Assembly: GCA_948470475.1 (NCBI GenBank)
Contig: OX419343.1
Coordinates: 5,529,133 to 5,593,132, forward strand
DNA length: 64,000 nucleotides
Source: Galaxea fascicularis
Lineage: Eukaryota > Cnidaria > Anthozoa > Scleractinia > Euphylliidae
Direction: 5' to 3'
Translations under genes and position numbers: made by a program
The notes under the pieces: model-generated
What the model was told of the DNA's origin: nothing
What the model saw: only the letters and a program-made list of their open reading frames with translations
Databases searched by the model: none
Shown: positions 48,300-63,200 of the stretch, piece after piece
How positions within the stretch are numbered: the first letter of the stretch is position 1
How the letters are laid out: every line of letters begins with the position of its first letter

Positions 48300-51200
48300 C
48301 TAAAAATTAAAAATATAGTTGGAAAGACTCGTTTTGGAGACGGTCAAGTCAGCAAGGGCGTCGTCTCCCTTAAGAACGTTTCCTGTATTTTTCGAGCTCT
48401 CCTGTAATTTTATTAGGCAGATTTACCAATGACGACGCAACGTCAAACGAGAACGCGAAAGTCTGCGGAAAGGACTGAACATCATTGGCGAAGTCGGTTT
48501 TTAGATCTGCGCGCGCCGTCATCACTGCTGTCGCGATGTCTTTGCTTAATCCGCCTAATGTTTGAAAAAGCGGGAATGCGACAGTGAAAGGATTCGCTTA
48601 AATTCTTTGCGGTTTTATTTTATTGTATTGTTGAGAGAAGTGCAGAGAAATTCCCTTCAGTTTCCACGTTTGTCATACTGTACAGTGCATATGTTTCTTC
48701 GCGCAAGTCTGGTCGATGTGCCTCAAAATGTTGTTACAGTAATTATAATAACTTTATTTAACTCTCAAATCGTTCTAGCCAAACACGAGTGTTCTACCAA
48801 TTCGGGAGACTGTGAATCAAATAAACTCTAAATCAAGTCAAATGTTGGTTTTTGAGGAGAGGGGAAAACCGGAAAACCCGGAGAAAAACCTCTCGGAGCA
48901 GAGTAGAAAACAAAACTCAATCCACTTATGACGCCGAGTGCGGGAATCGAACCCGAGACACATTGGTGGAAGGGGAGCGCTATCACCAACCCTGTTCCCA
49001 GTGTTTACAATTATTTGCAAAATTTATGAGATAAGTAAAAAAATCAAACAGACACAAAGAAAACAAAACAAAACAAAACCACACACAGTAAGCTTTGTTA
49101 CACGTGTAGTATATACATGTATGCCTTGTTTTGTTGCGTCACTTGTATTGTCTGTAATTCAATACCACTGCTTTGTAATGTGTGTTTGACTGTCACAAAT
49201 AATTCAAATAAACGTAACATGATAAGAATCCCAACTGGCGGGAGGCAGACCAGTTGGCTATTTACAAGGATGACCGAGGAGTTGAACCAGGCACTTACCC
49301 AGAACAACACCAGCTGGTGGTCGGAGCGGGATTTGAACCCAGGTCACCGCATTGAAATCCAGCGTCCTTAACCACTCGGCCATCCTGCTTCGTTCAAAAA
49401 AGGCCGCATCTCCCATCGCCTACCTCCTCAGTCAATGTTGTTGTCTTCTTTGCGCGTGGCCCGGGTGCTAAGACAACACTGAACGATGGAAGAGGGGCGG
49501 AAAGCAAATGCGCCTTCGAAGCAAATTATCGCGTGTGCGAACAACACTAAACAGCACGACTTTTTGCAAGTCATTGTAGAGAGAAGTGTGTTCTCTGTTA
49601 AGGCTTGCATGGCTTGACTTCCCAACTTAAATGCAACAGCGGCGATTTTTATCTAACCTACAAACCATAAGCAATCCAACATACAACACAACTGTTTGAA
49701 AGAAAACAGATCTGTCACAATTTACCTGGTCTGCACTCTGGCGTGATGGGAGTTCCATCTTTGTAATGAGTGTTAGGGTTATACGGCGGCGAACGCACAT
49801 TTTCATCATCATTGTTAATGAACTGATTCCAGTAATCCACAGGCATGGATAACAGACGCTCAATAACCTAGCGACAAGGAACAATTATTAGTAGAGCGTC
49901 ATCTTGGTCGATCATTTCTTTTGTGCGCTAGTTATGAGTGATCAGCATCAAATTTCTCCTTATATTTTCAACACCTCATAAAACAGATTGGTCACGAGAA
50001 TCAAGGACAGGATCACATAAGGTGAATTTGTTTGATATTTTAACAACTTCTCCCCACTACTTTTATAGGAAATATGTAGGGACAACAAATGAGAATTTAA
50101 ATTTTCATCTTTGGGTTTGAATGGTTGATTGCCTCAGATTTTTACTGAAGGTTCTTTGAATGATGACGATGGTGTCTTAAACTGGGAGATTCTCTTGCCA
50201 ATACGATTTTTAAGCGCAATCATCTAGTTTACAACTGACAAATACAAAAATAAACCCACTTCCGTATTTTCTTCGACAAAAAGGGGGAATACAGGGCTTC
50301 AATAGAAGCGGGCTACCGCCGGAGCTCCAGCGATTGTGAGTCATCCAGTTATCGGCTACTTGTCCATGTTGGTCAACAAATACTTGAAAATTTGAACTCT
50401 TCGAAATGGCCGCTTTGATTACCACAGCCGTCTACTATCATAGAGGCAAACACATTCTACAAATCTTATGAAAGCCCGGGAATAGGTTTAATGTGAGACA
50501 GTGCTTTCAATAAGATTTGAAATAGGTGGCTACCTCGGAACAGCACCCGCCGGAGTAATTTGAGAAGCCCAGGAGAATTTCAACCGAATTTTCGACTTGA
50601 ACGCGGTGAAATACCCGCCGACTTTCAACAGAATACCCGCCGGAGCTCCGGCGGGTGCCGGGTCCTATTGAAAGCACTGAATGTGCACTGGGCAAATTTC
50701 ATGGCAAAACTTGTGAATTTACAGGTAGTTTTGCAGTGCCTGACCTTACGTTTCAAACAAATTATTCCATGGGCCAGTGGAATCTAAACATACTGACCAA
50801 ATGGTGTCATTTAGTTGCCACGCATCGATCGCCTCTTCAGACCACTATTGCGGTTAATGAGCTTGTATTCTCAAATCTTATTAGCCCAAACCAAATTTCT
50901 ACTAGTCCAAAGCTAGTGGACCACTGCTAAAGTCGAGCACTGGATTTGGTAACAACCTACATTTTTGAAAGCGAAAGAGATTCAAATCGGCGTATCACAG
51001 ACTCATCAAACTCGACTTCGTCGTCGTCGTTATCAAAATAAAATCGGCCAAAGCGTTTTTTCGTACGCGGTCATGTGTTGATTATCCGGCGACAACATTG
51101 TGCAGCAGTAATAAAGGAAACTATGGAAAGTTAGTTGAACAGAAACTTTTCATCGGTGGAATCCAATCCAGATAAATTACCTTGGGTATCCACTTGGCTT

Positions 51201-54200
51201 CCTGTAGCATCTGCATTGGTTGAATGTTGGCAGAGGAGTGGCCAACGATAGTGGGACCAAAGACTTTAGCCAAGTTACTCGCTGACATTTTACATTCACC
51301 GCAGTGGGATACCCTGAAGAGGAGAAAGCAAGAAAGAAGCAGATAATTATCAAGATACGAACAGGGCAAACCAGATTCTAGCACACAACACGAGCACCTA
51401 ACTTACACCAAGCCAATGTAATAAATTTCCTGTAGACTCAAGGTTGTGACACAACTAAAAATGGACTTTCGCTTCAGAGCGTTATGAATTTTATGCGCTG
51501 AATCTAGGTCTTATAAACCGAGATTGCTATAAGCGATGTTTCACTGCGTAACGTTAGAAATTGTTACCGTTATACAAAACATAGGACAAATTGCAAGTTT
51601 TTCCACTTAATTTCATAAATAGACAACCTGTGGCCCAAAAAATAACAAGTAAATAATTTTGTTACAGATCGTCCCTGCACTGCTAAGTTGGAACTATTTT
51701 GACGCAATATTGTTGTTTAATTTCATGTCGTGTAATGTCATCATATTAAGAGTAATAGGTTAGACAAAGAAGGAACTTCCACTAAAGGATACCAGCAAAA
51801 TCATTTCTACGAAAAAAATTTACGCGCCAAAGAAAAATCAAAAGAAGAAAGGCGTCGAAGAGCTAGCGGCTTACTTCTGTAAGTGAACTATGATAAAAGC
51901 CAGTGTGTCTCTGTTCGCTTGCGGCAATTCGCTGACGGCTTGGTAAGTAGCACTGGCGCTATCATCTTCGTCAGTTTTGTCTGAAAAAAAATAAAATAAA
52001 ATAAAGTTCCAAAAAAGTGCAACTATAAGTGCGCTAACCAATCAGAACCATGCTTACGTCACGGTTGCTTTCAGAAAATCAAATCATCCGCGCCCGTTTT
52101 CCCGCCCTTTGCACTATATGCACGTGTACGCTTCAGCATCTGATTGGTTCACGGTAAGATTGATTTGTGCTGTGATTGGCAAGACTTGAGCGAATATTTC
52201 CAGTGACCCCTAGGGATAATTATTTTAGATTTCTAATCCAAAGTTTCTCTCCATCTTCGACTTCTTAACCCTTTAACTCCCGATAGTGCCAAATGGCACT
52301 TATAGATTTTACTCTGTCTAACGCGAGACGATTTTACTCGTCGATGGAGAACCCCTTGGGAGTGAAAGGGTTAATTAAATATTGTGAACTGCGAGTAAAA
52401 AACTCCAAATCCTTCACCTTCTCGTAAGATCTTTGAAAAATATGTGTAACTATGACGAAAAAGATCTCAGAAATAAATTATCTTACTTGCTGCATCCACG
52501 AACGTCGACCACAGGTTGTAAGTGACGAGTGGTTCTGATAGCTTTCGGAGAAAATCCTTCAATAACCCGCACACCACGTGGATGTCATCAACATAACGCT
52601 GCGTGTACAAAGAAACATTCCCTGTCATAATTTGGTTCAGTTTTAGGGTTGCCATTTACTGGGACAAAAAAAATCCCTGACGTTCAGGGGTTTCAAAAAG
52701 AAAAAAAGTAGCAGGAGGATATTCAGAATCTGTACCCGGAGGACTATTGGGCCGTGATAGCAGCCAGTGCGGCGGAGCAGAGGTTTATGCCGAAGTATCC
52801 GACGCAAACGCTTAAATTAGCCGGTGACTTGCGTCGGGCGCCGGCTTGAATTGAAAACGATGGACGTTTCACTGGCCACAAACCTATTTTCACAGACTAT
52901 CGAAGACAAATCCTTGCACAATAAACCCCCCAATGTACCTACAGATATAAATTTCTTTGCGAGAAGTTTTGGAAACGACGTTACGTTTAATGGTCTTTAA
53001 TACCGAGGAATCCTTTTTCCCAGGCTGGCGTCTAGCCAAAAATTAAATTCCCTGACTTTTTACGACTTTCAGGTAGAATTTAAAATTTTCCTGACATGAT
53101 ACACAATTCCCTGATTTTTCCATTACCGTGCAATCCTGAGTTTGTGCATATTTTGTTTTCTCAAGCGAGCAGGAACGGACTTCTGTTCCGGACCGATCTC
53201 GCTTTACTTTTCCAAAGTATTTTCTATAGCGTTGTGTCAGCGGGGCCGAACGGGTTATATGATAAACAGACTCATGTAAATGCCAGTAAAAAACAAATGT
53301 GGAGCTCCACTTATAAGCGTGGCCAAATTTATATGTGTATAAACCCCTCTATCCCTACCGAATGTAAAAGAGCAAGCATACCTTAACGAGAGTGTATTTC
53401 ACAAGTCTTTTGTGAAAAACTGAACTGGCGCGGAACTTCTTGAGGTCACGACGTCACGGGAAACTTTCTTCACAATTTATACAGGGATAAATGGAAACTT
53501 TTGAAGGAGAGTCTCAAAGAGCCTGTTGTCTATGAGCACCGCGGCTTGTTCACATATTAGGGAGTTTAAGATTCTACGACTCGACGGCAACGAAAACGTC
53601 ATTTCAAAATCCAACTTCTCGTTTGCGTAACTCTTTCGAGATTATTCCAATTTGTTTAACATGAAAAATGCTGGCGAGCTGGCCAGGGCCTAAGTTACTA
53701 TGAACGATGTTAAAGCAAAGAAAGAGAAAGAAAAAACATTTTAGTACATTTCTTTGCCGTCCTCTGCGAAAACGTGAAATGACCAAATTTCGGGTTTTCT
53801 CGAGAACGTGAGTGAATGGTGACAAGTTTTCCTTTCTCTTTCTTTGCTCTCACATCGTTCACAGTAATTTAGACCCTGGACAGCTCAACAGCATTTTTCA
53901 TGTTAAACAAATTGGAATAATTTCGAAAGAGTTACAAAAACGAGAAGTTGTATTTTGAAATGACGTTTTCGTTGCCGTCGCGTCGTAGAATCTTAAACTC
54001 CCTCATTAAAAGATACTGTTAGTTTGGGCGCCCAAAAGAAGTGTAGCATGAAGTAATAACAACAACAATAATAATTTCCGGTTTACCAAGTCAGGAGTTT
54101 TCCCTTGCAGAAACTTCTCCTTCAGTTCCTTAACACTTCGCTCAGCCCTAAAAAAGATCAAGAATAAATTAAATGCCGTAAACGACGATATGTAACTTTT

Positions 54201-57200
54201 TTTGGCAAAACAGCAGCAAGTTTCTTTTTTTCATTCGGAAAATGGTACGCCATTTTCACCAAGTTTCTACTGAAGACGACAGATATACAGAAGAGGAGGA
54301 AATTGCTATTCATTTTGTCTGGTATAAATTAAAAACGAACAGATAGGATATTTGTTTAAAAGAGGAATGTCACACTTGTATTTGACCCTACAAAGATTTA
54401 CTTGTAAAACTCTCAAGCGATTCCTCGCTGATTTGTATTCACCTTTTGTACTGTAACGCGAGTTCTTTGATCAATCAATAAGATTACGGGTTTGGTACCG
54501 AACATGACGCTTTTTGCGTTCCAAATTTTCTCGACTCGATAACGCGATCAATTATTGGTTGATCGGTTCTACTCCAGTTCCTGCGAGTTCTGATTGGCTA
54601 ATCGATCAGGCGAAAACATGCAGCAGTTGCAGCATTGATTTACCAGTAACACTTCAAGCTCTGACATCAACATCCATATTCTCTTAACTGATCTTGTCAT
54701 ATACCGTATACTACTAGTTCAGAGAATTTGGTTAACAATCTAGACAATTCATGCGTGATGATCATTTCCTCTATTCTCACAACCAGGGGCCCGTTTCTCG
54801 AAAGTCCCGAAAACGTTTCGGGCCCGAAAAGCCATTTCTAAAACGGCGATTCGCTTATTCTAAAAAGCTAGGCTTTTACTATGACTTCAAGATACGAAAG
54901 GGAAAATTCGTTGCAAAATTTCATGCCTTTAAACGTCTCCGTTTTTAAGATACGAAGGAAATTGTGGCACCCGAATTGCGCCCGAAAAGTTTCGGGAGTT
55001 TCGAGAAACGGGCGCCAGGGCCGAGTTGCTCGAAACGTGGTTAGCTCTAACCCTGGGTTAAATACCATGACAACCTATACACTTTAATATAACTTAACCA
55101 ATGGTTAGCGCTAACCGTGCTTCAAGCAACTCGGCCCTGTGTGTTACCTGCAATGGTTACACTATAAGGAGAAAGTAGGTTTTGATCACTGTTAGGACTT
55201 AAAGGGACAAGCGCGGTACGCCAAACATTTTCAGCGGGTTCAACAGACGCACTAGAAGCAAGTCTTTCTTACCCTGGAACCCTGTAGATTCCAACTTCGG
55301 AAAGTCCACGACGTTCAATTTCGTCGATACATTTGATCTGAGAGAAAAATAAAACGGAAGTATTTGTCTTTGTTCTGCGTTTTTCACAGCACAAGATGGC
55401 CACTGAAAGAAGTGACCAGTTAAGGTGGATTTCCACTGTTGCATAATTTTTAGGTGCGTACGGACGTAAACTTTGAATGGCTTTACGTGCGTATATAAAC
55501 TAGCGGCGATCTATGAAAGTTCGCGCGTAAACGTGAAAGTTGAACCTCGCTAAACTTTTACGTTTACGCGCGTCCTTCCATATATCGTTTCGATTTTATT
55601 TACGCACGTAAAGCCAGTTAAAGTTTACGTCCGTACGGACGTAAAAATTACGCGACAGTGGAAATCCACCTTTAGAAAGAAGAAAATATACTTACGACAA
55701 TCTCGGGCACCATAGGAGCCGTCGAGGGAGCATAAAACTCTATGTTTTCATCCTGAAAAGAAAAGTAGCGGCCCAAAGCAAGTCAATCCATAAGAAAGAG
55801 GGAAGGAAAGTAGCGTTGTTAAAAAGCGTCGGCGACCGGCGATATCCCCGTCTACGATTTCCCGGTAAAAAGAGAAAACGCTTGGGGGGGAAATGGTGTT
55901 GTTACCCCCTCAGTGCCTTCTACTTTTCTAAATTGTCCTTCTACCTAAAATCGTTTTGACAACCATGGGAAAGCACGAGAAAAGGAGACAACAAGCGGGG
56001 CGGGGCCAAGATTCAACATCAAAGTGTAATCTAATAACATTTGGCAATTTCTGCTTGTGTTTAAATTGAGCAGTAAGTTTTGTTTCTTTAATGCGCTCGC
56101 TGCAGCTGCTACTTTCCACATCAAAGGGTTTCTTACTGGGTTTTTTTTGCCTGATCCTGGGGTGTCACTACAAGGTAAACACGGCAGTGGGACTCTTTCC
56201 TTACAGTCGGGATGGCATACAACACGGCAGTCTATGGAGAGAATAAAAAAGACAGAAAAGTGTCGTGACCAGAATATTATACATGAATGCATAACAAAAT
56301 CGATCAATCTTACAGTCTGCAAAAGGGAGCCCAAAGAACCAGGGGTTCCGTTGTCGAAAGCCCCAAAAAACCTTTTTGGGCCAAAAGCCATTTCTCAAAC
56401 TGCGATCCGCTTATTCTAGTAAAAATCTGGGCCTGGTTGTTCGAAAGCCGATTAATGCTAATCCAGGATTAAAAATTAATCAAGGAGGTTATTTCTCTGT
56501 CCCCAAACGTTGTTCAATGCCGATATTCTGCAAAATTTTAGATTAGGGAAAGGCAATCCTGAAAAACAAAAAGCAGCGAAAACAACTTTCATCCAATAGT
56601 TAAAAACTGCAACCAAAGTTTACGCTAATCCTGGATTATGTTAATCGGCTTTCGAACAACCGAACTCAACCGGGCCCGGTGTTTTACTATGATTTCAAAA
56701 TTCGAAAGGGCAAATTGGTTACAAAATTTCATGTCTGGAAAGAAATTATGAAAGGCATGAAATTATGGCACCCGAAATAAGCCCGATAATGATAAGGAAT
56801 TTGTATAGCACTAAAATTATAAACAATGTTCAGAAGTACTATACATTAAGTTCTATACTAATTTAAATTAAAATAATCAAAAGCGCTAAACACTTAGAAC
56901 TATTCCAACAGACTAAAAGCTTTCCTATATAGAAATGTTTAAACTCGCTTTTTAAAAATGGCGAGGCTGCTACTTGTAATTATAATTAATGCCAGCGAGT
57001 TCCATAACACAGGTGCAGCACGAGCAAAGGCTAGATCCCCAAGTGAAGACAAGAGCAGTCGACTTTTGTAACGAACAGAAGAGATTCTGCAGAGGGCATA
57101 ATTAGCTGGATTCAGGGACAAAAGATCTTTGATGAAGGGTGGACTTTGATTACGTAATGACTTGTAGACAAGGAGGAGCAATTTTTTACAAATGGAAGGA

Positions 57201-60200
57201 GATACCACAGCAGATCTATTACCTTTGCACTTCAAAGCAAGTTTTCCAAACTTTATTCTCTTGTTGCACTGAAGAAGTAAAAACAAACCAACATTAAGTT
57301 ACATGATGTTTCATGAATGAAGTCAGACTCGTTATCCCGTTCTCATTGACACTTACCGGGTTGCAAGTCTCTGGTTTGATTACTGTCTTTGAGCAGAATG
57401 CATGTTTCTACCAAAAGAAAAAACTGGTGTTAAACAGTACATGAATAAAGTAAAAAACCTCCGAAAAGCGACCACCCTAAATGTCAAGTCTAGGTGGTTG
57501 CTCACAAGATGTCACGCTACGGGTCTCTAAACTTTGGGTAATTTGCATATTGGAATTTTAATGCTTTATTCATGCGGTAATTCTATTTTGGAATCTCTAG
57601 CAGTACCTCTGACTGTTAAAGCCTGGGAGAGATACAGCAGATTATGAATCAAATGGGAAAAAACAAAACAATAGAAAATTTTACAATGATTTGACTTAAT
57701 CTCAAGGTATTTTGGACAAGTGGTTGCTTTAGAGAGGTGGTCACAAAGGGAGGTTTGACTGAATTTGCCCTTCTCAGATTGAATGGAGGCAGGGCAGTGT
57801 CTCCCAAAGGCAATCAAAGTAGGGGTGCTAATTTCTATTGCCAATGCCTTCCCCACCTTATCTGCCTTTCTCTTTTTTTAAACTATGAACAGGTGAAACA
57901 ATTCACTACAGCATCCAAATGGATGAAGAAAATCTTACTTTATCTTTTCTTGCTGATCCTTTTTCATTTTGAGATGCAATTCTGAAACAATACCAAAATA
58001 TTAAAATCTTATTACAGAATGACAGATTTCCAATACTTCATTTTAGGCCCTGTTGGTTGGAAAACTGTGATATTACATGGAAGCATTGAAGAATTATTTA
58101 GCACGTCAGGGATGTAGATAAAATCTTAAACGTGGCTTATTACAATTTAGACGAGGTTAAACTCAAGCCAATTCTGCCAGCAGTCTTCCTCATTTGTGCA
58201 AGTAATCTGCAGGGTGGGCACCCATGGAATTTACAGGGACAGATTACATGTGCTTGCATGGTTTCAAGCGAACACCATGGATCATCGCTTGCCAAACTTT
58301 GCTGATTCATTCCGCCGTTATGAATCATTGCAGATTAATTCAGCCTTTGCTTAGTTCTTTGAGCGTATTTTTGCGGATTCTGGTCCCTCCCGCCCATTAG
58401 TGGTCAAGGTTGATTTACAAGTGGTAAGTATTCCACTGAAGTTCTTTCAGCGTGACGGCGCCTGTTGGTGGCTGCTCATCGGGGTATTTCCCGCTCGCAG
58501 GGTTGCCATGGTTACCTCCCTGCTGCACCCTGAATTGCTTCGAATCCCACCATCTGCTATGGTTCCAACTCTTAAGCTCATCAATTGGCAATGAGTTTAA
58601 ACAGATGGTAATTATCAGTTGACAGACAGGCCCGGAAGAATCCAATATTACAGATTTTTAAGACCGTAGGTCTTTCAGCCAGGAAAGTAGAATTGGCAGT
58701 CAGGTATTTTCCCTGGCACCCTCCTATTATCTCCATTCTGGCCACTCACCTCTGAATTTGTGGCGTCTCTTTTCTTGGACTGGTATATGCCTCCAGTTCT
58801 CTTATCGCCTGTCGATATGGGTCTCGATAGTTTATTTCTGTATGAGGGTAAAATATATTGATCACTACTGAGTAACATGACTTGTAACATTGGAATTACA
58901 AATATTCACGATTTAAAACAAAGATTCCTTTTTAACCAAGTATACAAGTTTTGTGTACTTTTTCTCCAATGTAAAGACAACAGTTAGCTATGAAAATAAC
59001 TGGAAAGAAAGAAATGAGATATAAGCTGTTGACATCCAAAATAAATCCCACCTGGAGCTGATGGCTGTATGTGGATCTGAGGACTGGGATAAACTGGAAC
59101 ATGGACTGGACTGTCAGGAATAACTCGTGGTCTCGCCACTGGAGCATCTTGCTGTTTTGCAAAATAAAGCAACAGAAGTCACACAATGAATGACGGGTTA
59201 TCTGTACTTATGTAGTACATGTATGTGGCCTACGGCATCCAACGGGTGTATAGAAGAACAAGGCTTTAATTAGCGATTGGGCACTTCAGAATCAAGTAAG
59301 GGTCTGGGAACAAATCCTAACTTTATTGAAATTCAATCAAATCAAACTAAATGGTTTCCCACATGAAAGGGCACTCGAAAATTAGCAGCATGTTTGGTTG
59401 AAAAGCTGCCAAAAAACATTTAAAGGGGCACTGTCATGGGTGTTTTGCTGTTTTCTGACCCAAACTTCACAGAAATTGCTTCTTATGACCTTAACTCGCG
59501 CCAAAATATTTCTTGAAATGTAGGAGAAAGATATCAATCAATTTTTTTGCAGGAAAAGCCATCCATAACATTTTTGGCCATGCCTTCAAGATGACGTGCA
59601 AGAATTTGAAAAAAGTTAGGCAATTTTTTTACAAATGCCATTCATTTCCATCCTTGCCATCCATAACAGAAGACCGTATTTAGCCTCAGTGCAGTAACAA
59701 AGTCCTGGGTAAACACATGGATTGATTACTTTTGGGTTTTTCCTGATTTGAAGACATTTTTTTTGCATCTTACAGCCAACTCAAGGCTGTGCTCTATGAA
59801 AAGTAGTTGGGCACCCAAACCTCTAAACCCTTGAAATCCAGGGCGCCCAGCATATAAGTTTGGTGCAAAAACTAATAATTCCTGGTCACCCGATGGCAAA
59901 AGTAAGTCACCAGGGGCGACCAGGCGCCGCTAGAGCACAGCCCTGCAAGTGAAATAGCATGATGCTGTTCCTTTCATAATCAAGAAACCCCTACATGAAT
60001 GTCTCTTTTTGGAAAGACTTTTGGTACAGACAAAGCACAATATCTGATCACCGAAGGCAAGAGCTGCTAGAGGGTTTGGAGGCACTTAAAGGCAAGTTCT
60101 ACGTTTTTCGATGTTTTTCCACTCTGCTTCTAATAGCATTTTCCATATTCTGGTTGATATACTAATGGTTCATTTTAATTGCCTAAGAATAATCTTTTGA

Positions 60201-63200
60201 TTCTAAAGAGCTTGTAAATAACCTACCTCATCTGTTTTGGGCCTTTTGGGAGGGGTAACCTAGATAGATGAAACGTAGCATACTATGAACATGAGGACCT
60301 ACTGCATAAGAATACAAAAAAGTGAGAGAAACTGCTGACAATTTAATTGATAATTAATAATTAATTATTAATTAATTTAGCAGCAGTTTATTAATATCAA
60401 CAATAACAAAAAGAACATGCACTCACATCATGGTCTGGTGCCATTGGTGGAGGCTGAAATAACACAAAGTAGAGATCTTTTAATCCAATTATTTGTTTCA
60501 ATAAGCAACCTCTAATTTGAGGTGCCAAATATAACAATTTAAAGACCCAGTATTGCCCATTATTCCTCACATGCCTCATTTGTTGTTTTAGTTTTCACGG
60601 GAGCGAGACATATATTGTTTTCCAGTGCACAGTGCATGATGGACAATACTGGGTCTTGAAGGTCTTCGATCGGGAGATGTGGTAAATTGTAGGTTTGTAA
60701 CTTAAAACAATTAACTATTAGGTCATTCAACTATCTGTGCGTCAGTGACCTCTCTGAAAGGGCTGCAACCCATAACACCTGTTATGGCTGAATTCTACAT
60801 GTATTTTAATTGCTATAAGGTGACACGTCATCAGAGGTGAACTTTACTTGTGGCTCACATAGCCACAAGTCTGTTGTAGCTGGGTTTAAAACTGAATGGG
60901 ACACAAGGCTCAAAATTAAATGTGACAGCCCTGTATATGAAGTGAAAGCACAGCCAATGTGGATATGGGACATGAAATAATGAACTGCCATCAGTGTTTT
61001 TCTCTAACCTTTCTGCTGGATGGGCCTCTCCGTGGATTAGAAACATCCTATAGCATAAGAAAGACTAAGTCAAAACAAAATATTAAAAAAACAACAACAG
61101 CAACAACAACACCACCAAACAAACAAAACAAAACAAAACAAAACAAAAAATGACTACCGGTAAATACGAACACTAATAGAGGTGGTTGCTTTATGCTAAA
61201 GTAATAACAGGGAGAACAAATTATGAGTTTTCACAAACTTCAGGTTAATATACACATTATCATAACTTTATAATACACCTGTAATAGTGGCATATTTAAC
61301 TGAGAAGCAGAACATCAATGTAAATGTTAACCTTACCAAGTCATCTTCTGTGTTATCATAACTAATATCTGACGGAGACAGAATGGAACCGGTGGACTCA
61401 TCTTGGACACTGAAGCGTCTGAGGAGATGACAGAAAATATTCACAGAAACAAATTTACGTTGACCGTCTGTAGGGGAAGTGTGGATATTTTTGGGAACTG
61501 TATAATCATTGTAACATACTCCGTACCTTTTTCTTGGACTGGTGAAGTCGTCATGGTGACACTGGCTTATCTGCATAAGTGTCTGTCTTTCATTGTCATT
61601 CAATCGGCTCATGGTATCCTTGTCATTCAGAAGTTCACGTATCAGTGCCACTTGCCTCTCCTTGAAATGTAACAAGCTATGTATCTATTCACATTCATCA
61701 ATCCTTTTATTTTTCATAACTGTTTAACTTAAGGCTGGTTTCTTTATTGACGGAGCTGGAGTCATAAGCTTTATGCAACCAGAGTCTGAATAATCAGAAC
61801 GATTCCATTTTCTCCATAGCCGTGCCATTTTTACTTGGGACGGAGGGAATGGAGCCAAGAAATTTAGAGGATTGGTAATGACCCAAAACTATCACCAATT
61901 ACATCTCAGACAGTACAAATTTGAGTTTTCATATATGTTGGGAATGATCACTGACCATCGCAGAAATCTGGGACACATCTGGAAAATAGAAAAACTCCTG
62001 ATTTGTCTCCGACCATCCCAGATGATCAGGATGTCTACAATTTTCAGTTTTCATTAGTTGGCAAGATCTGGGATAGTCGGGAAACAATGAAATACCCGAC
62101 CATCTGGGATTTTACTGACACATGAAAACTAAGCTTTAAGGTTGTAACACTCCTAAAGACCACTTCTCCATGGCCACAAATCTTTCTACCAAAGCTTCAT
62201 AAAGTAAAGTGTTTTTTTTTTGTTTTTTCATTAAATTCATGGCCCATGTAAATTTAGAAGGGAAAGCTGAATAACACCTGATTACTTTTATGTCTTTAAA
62301 ATATAGGTAACAGGGGAATTATGCTCATTTAATATTTTCAAACATCTCACCAAATGGTCTTGAGTTGCTTCTGCTTTCATCCTTTTCTTGATTTCAATTT
62401 CTACTTGACTCCTGAAAAAATAAATGAATCTGTAAATGAAATCCTCAAACAGTTATAACCCTTCAAATTTTAGCCATCAATGTAGGATGACATCTTTTTT
62501 TTTTAATTTACTCCAATTATTTATTTCTAACGAAAGCTACAATTAAGCAATTTTATATCAACCTTAGCGGTAGTCCACTAGCCAAGGACAAGGTTAGTAG
62601 AAACTTGGTTTGGGCTAGTAAAATTTGAGAACCAGCTACGAGGCTACTTTGTAGGGGAAGAGATTTTGGAGAAATGAAAAGAATTCTCTGATACAAGATC
62701 GATAATCGCAATGGTGGTGTTGAGAGGCGATCGATGCTTGGCCACCAAACGACACCATTTCGCTAGTATATTTAGACTCCTGCACTGGCCCAGTCGTGGA
62801 CTGTACAATACTTTTTAATATCGTCCCATTACTTTGCTACGCTTTATTTTCTGGGGCGCCGGGCTACTAACCTCGCATGTTTTAACTTCACTTCAAGGGC
62901 CTCATTTTCAGCCTGTAAGAAAATTTTTAAAGAAATAGTGAGATCCATAACAAAAAGCTACGTGCACAGTCGACAGAGAGAAGAAACTTGAAAGCAGAAA
63001 GTGACAAGTCAATTATTTGAAACGTACTGTGATCTTCGCGATGTCTTGTTTCAAACGTATGGCTTCGTTCTCTGCAGCGAGCCACTTCTTTCGGCATTCT
63101 TCCTGCTGTGTCACGAATTTGATGAATTCTAGAAAAAAAAGACTTCATTTCTCTTTCTAGAGTTCGCGAGGAACTCAAGCTTACAGTCAAGATGAAAGCA

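Noticed and set aside
53604..53825. 73-codon minus-strand frame
   Set aside because: Lies wholly inside a foldback MITE arm.
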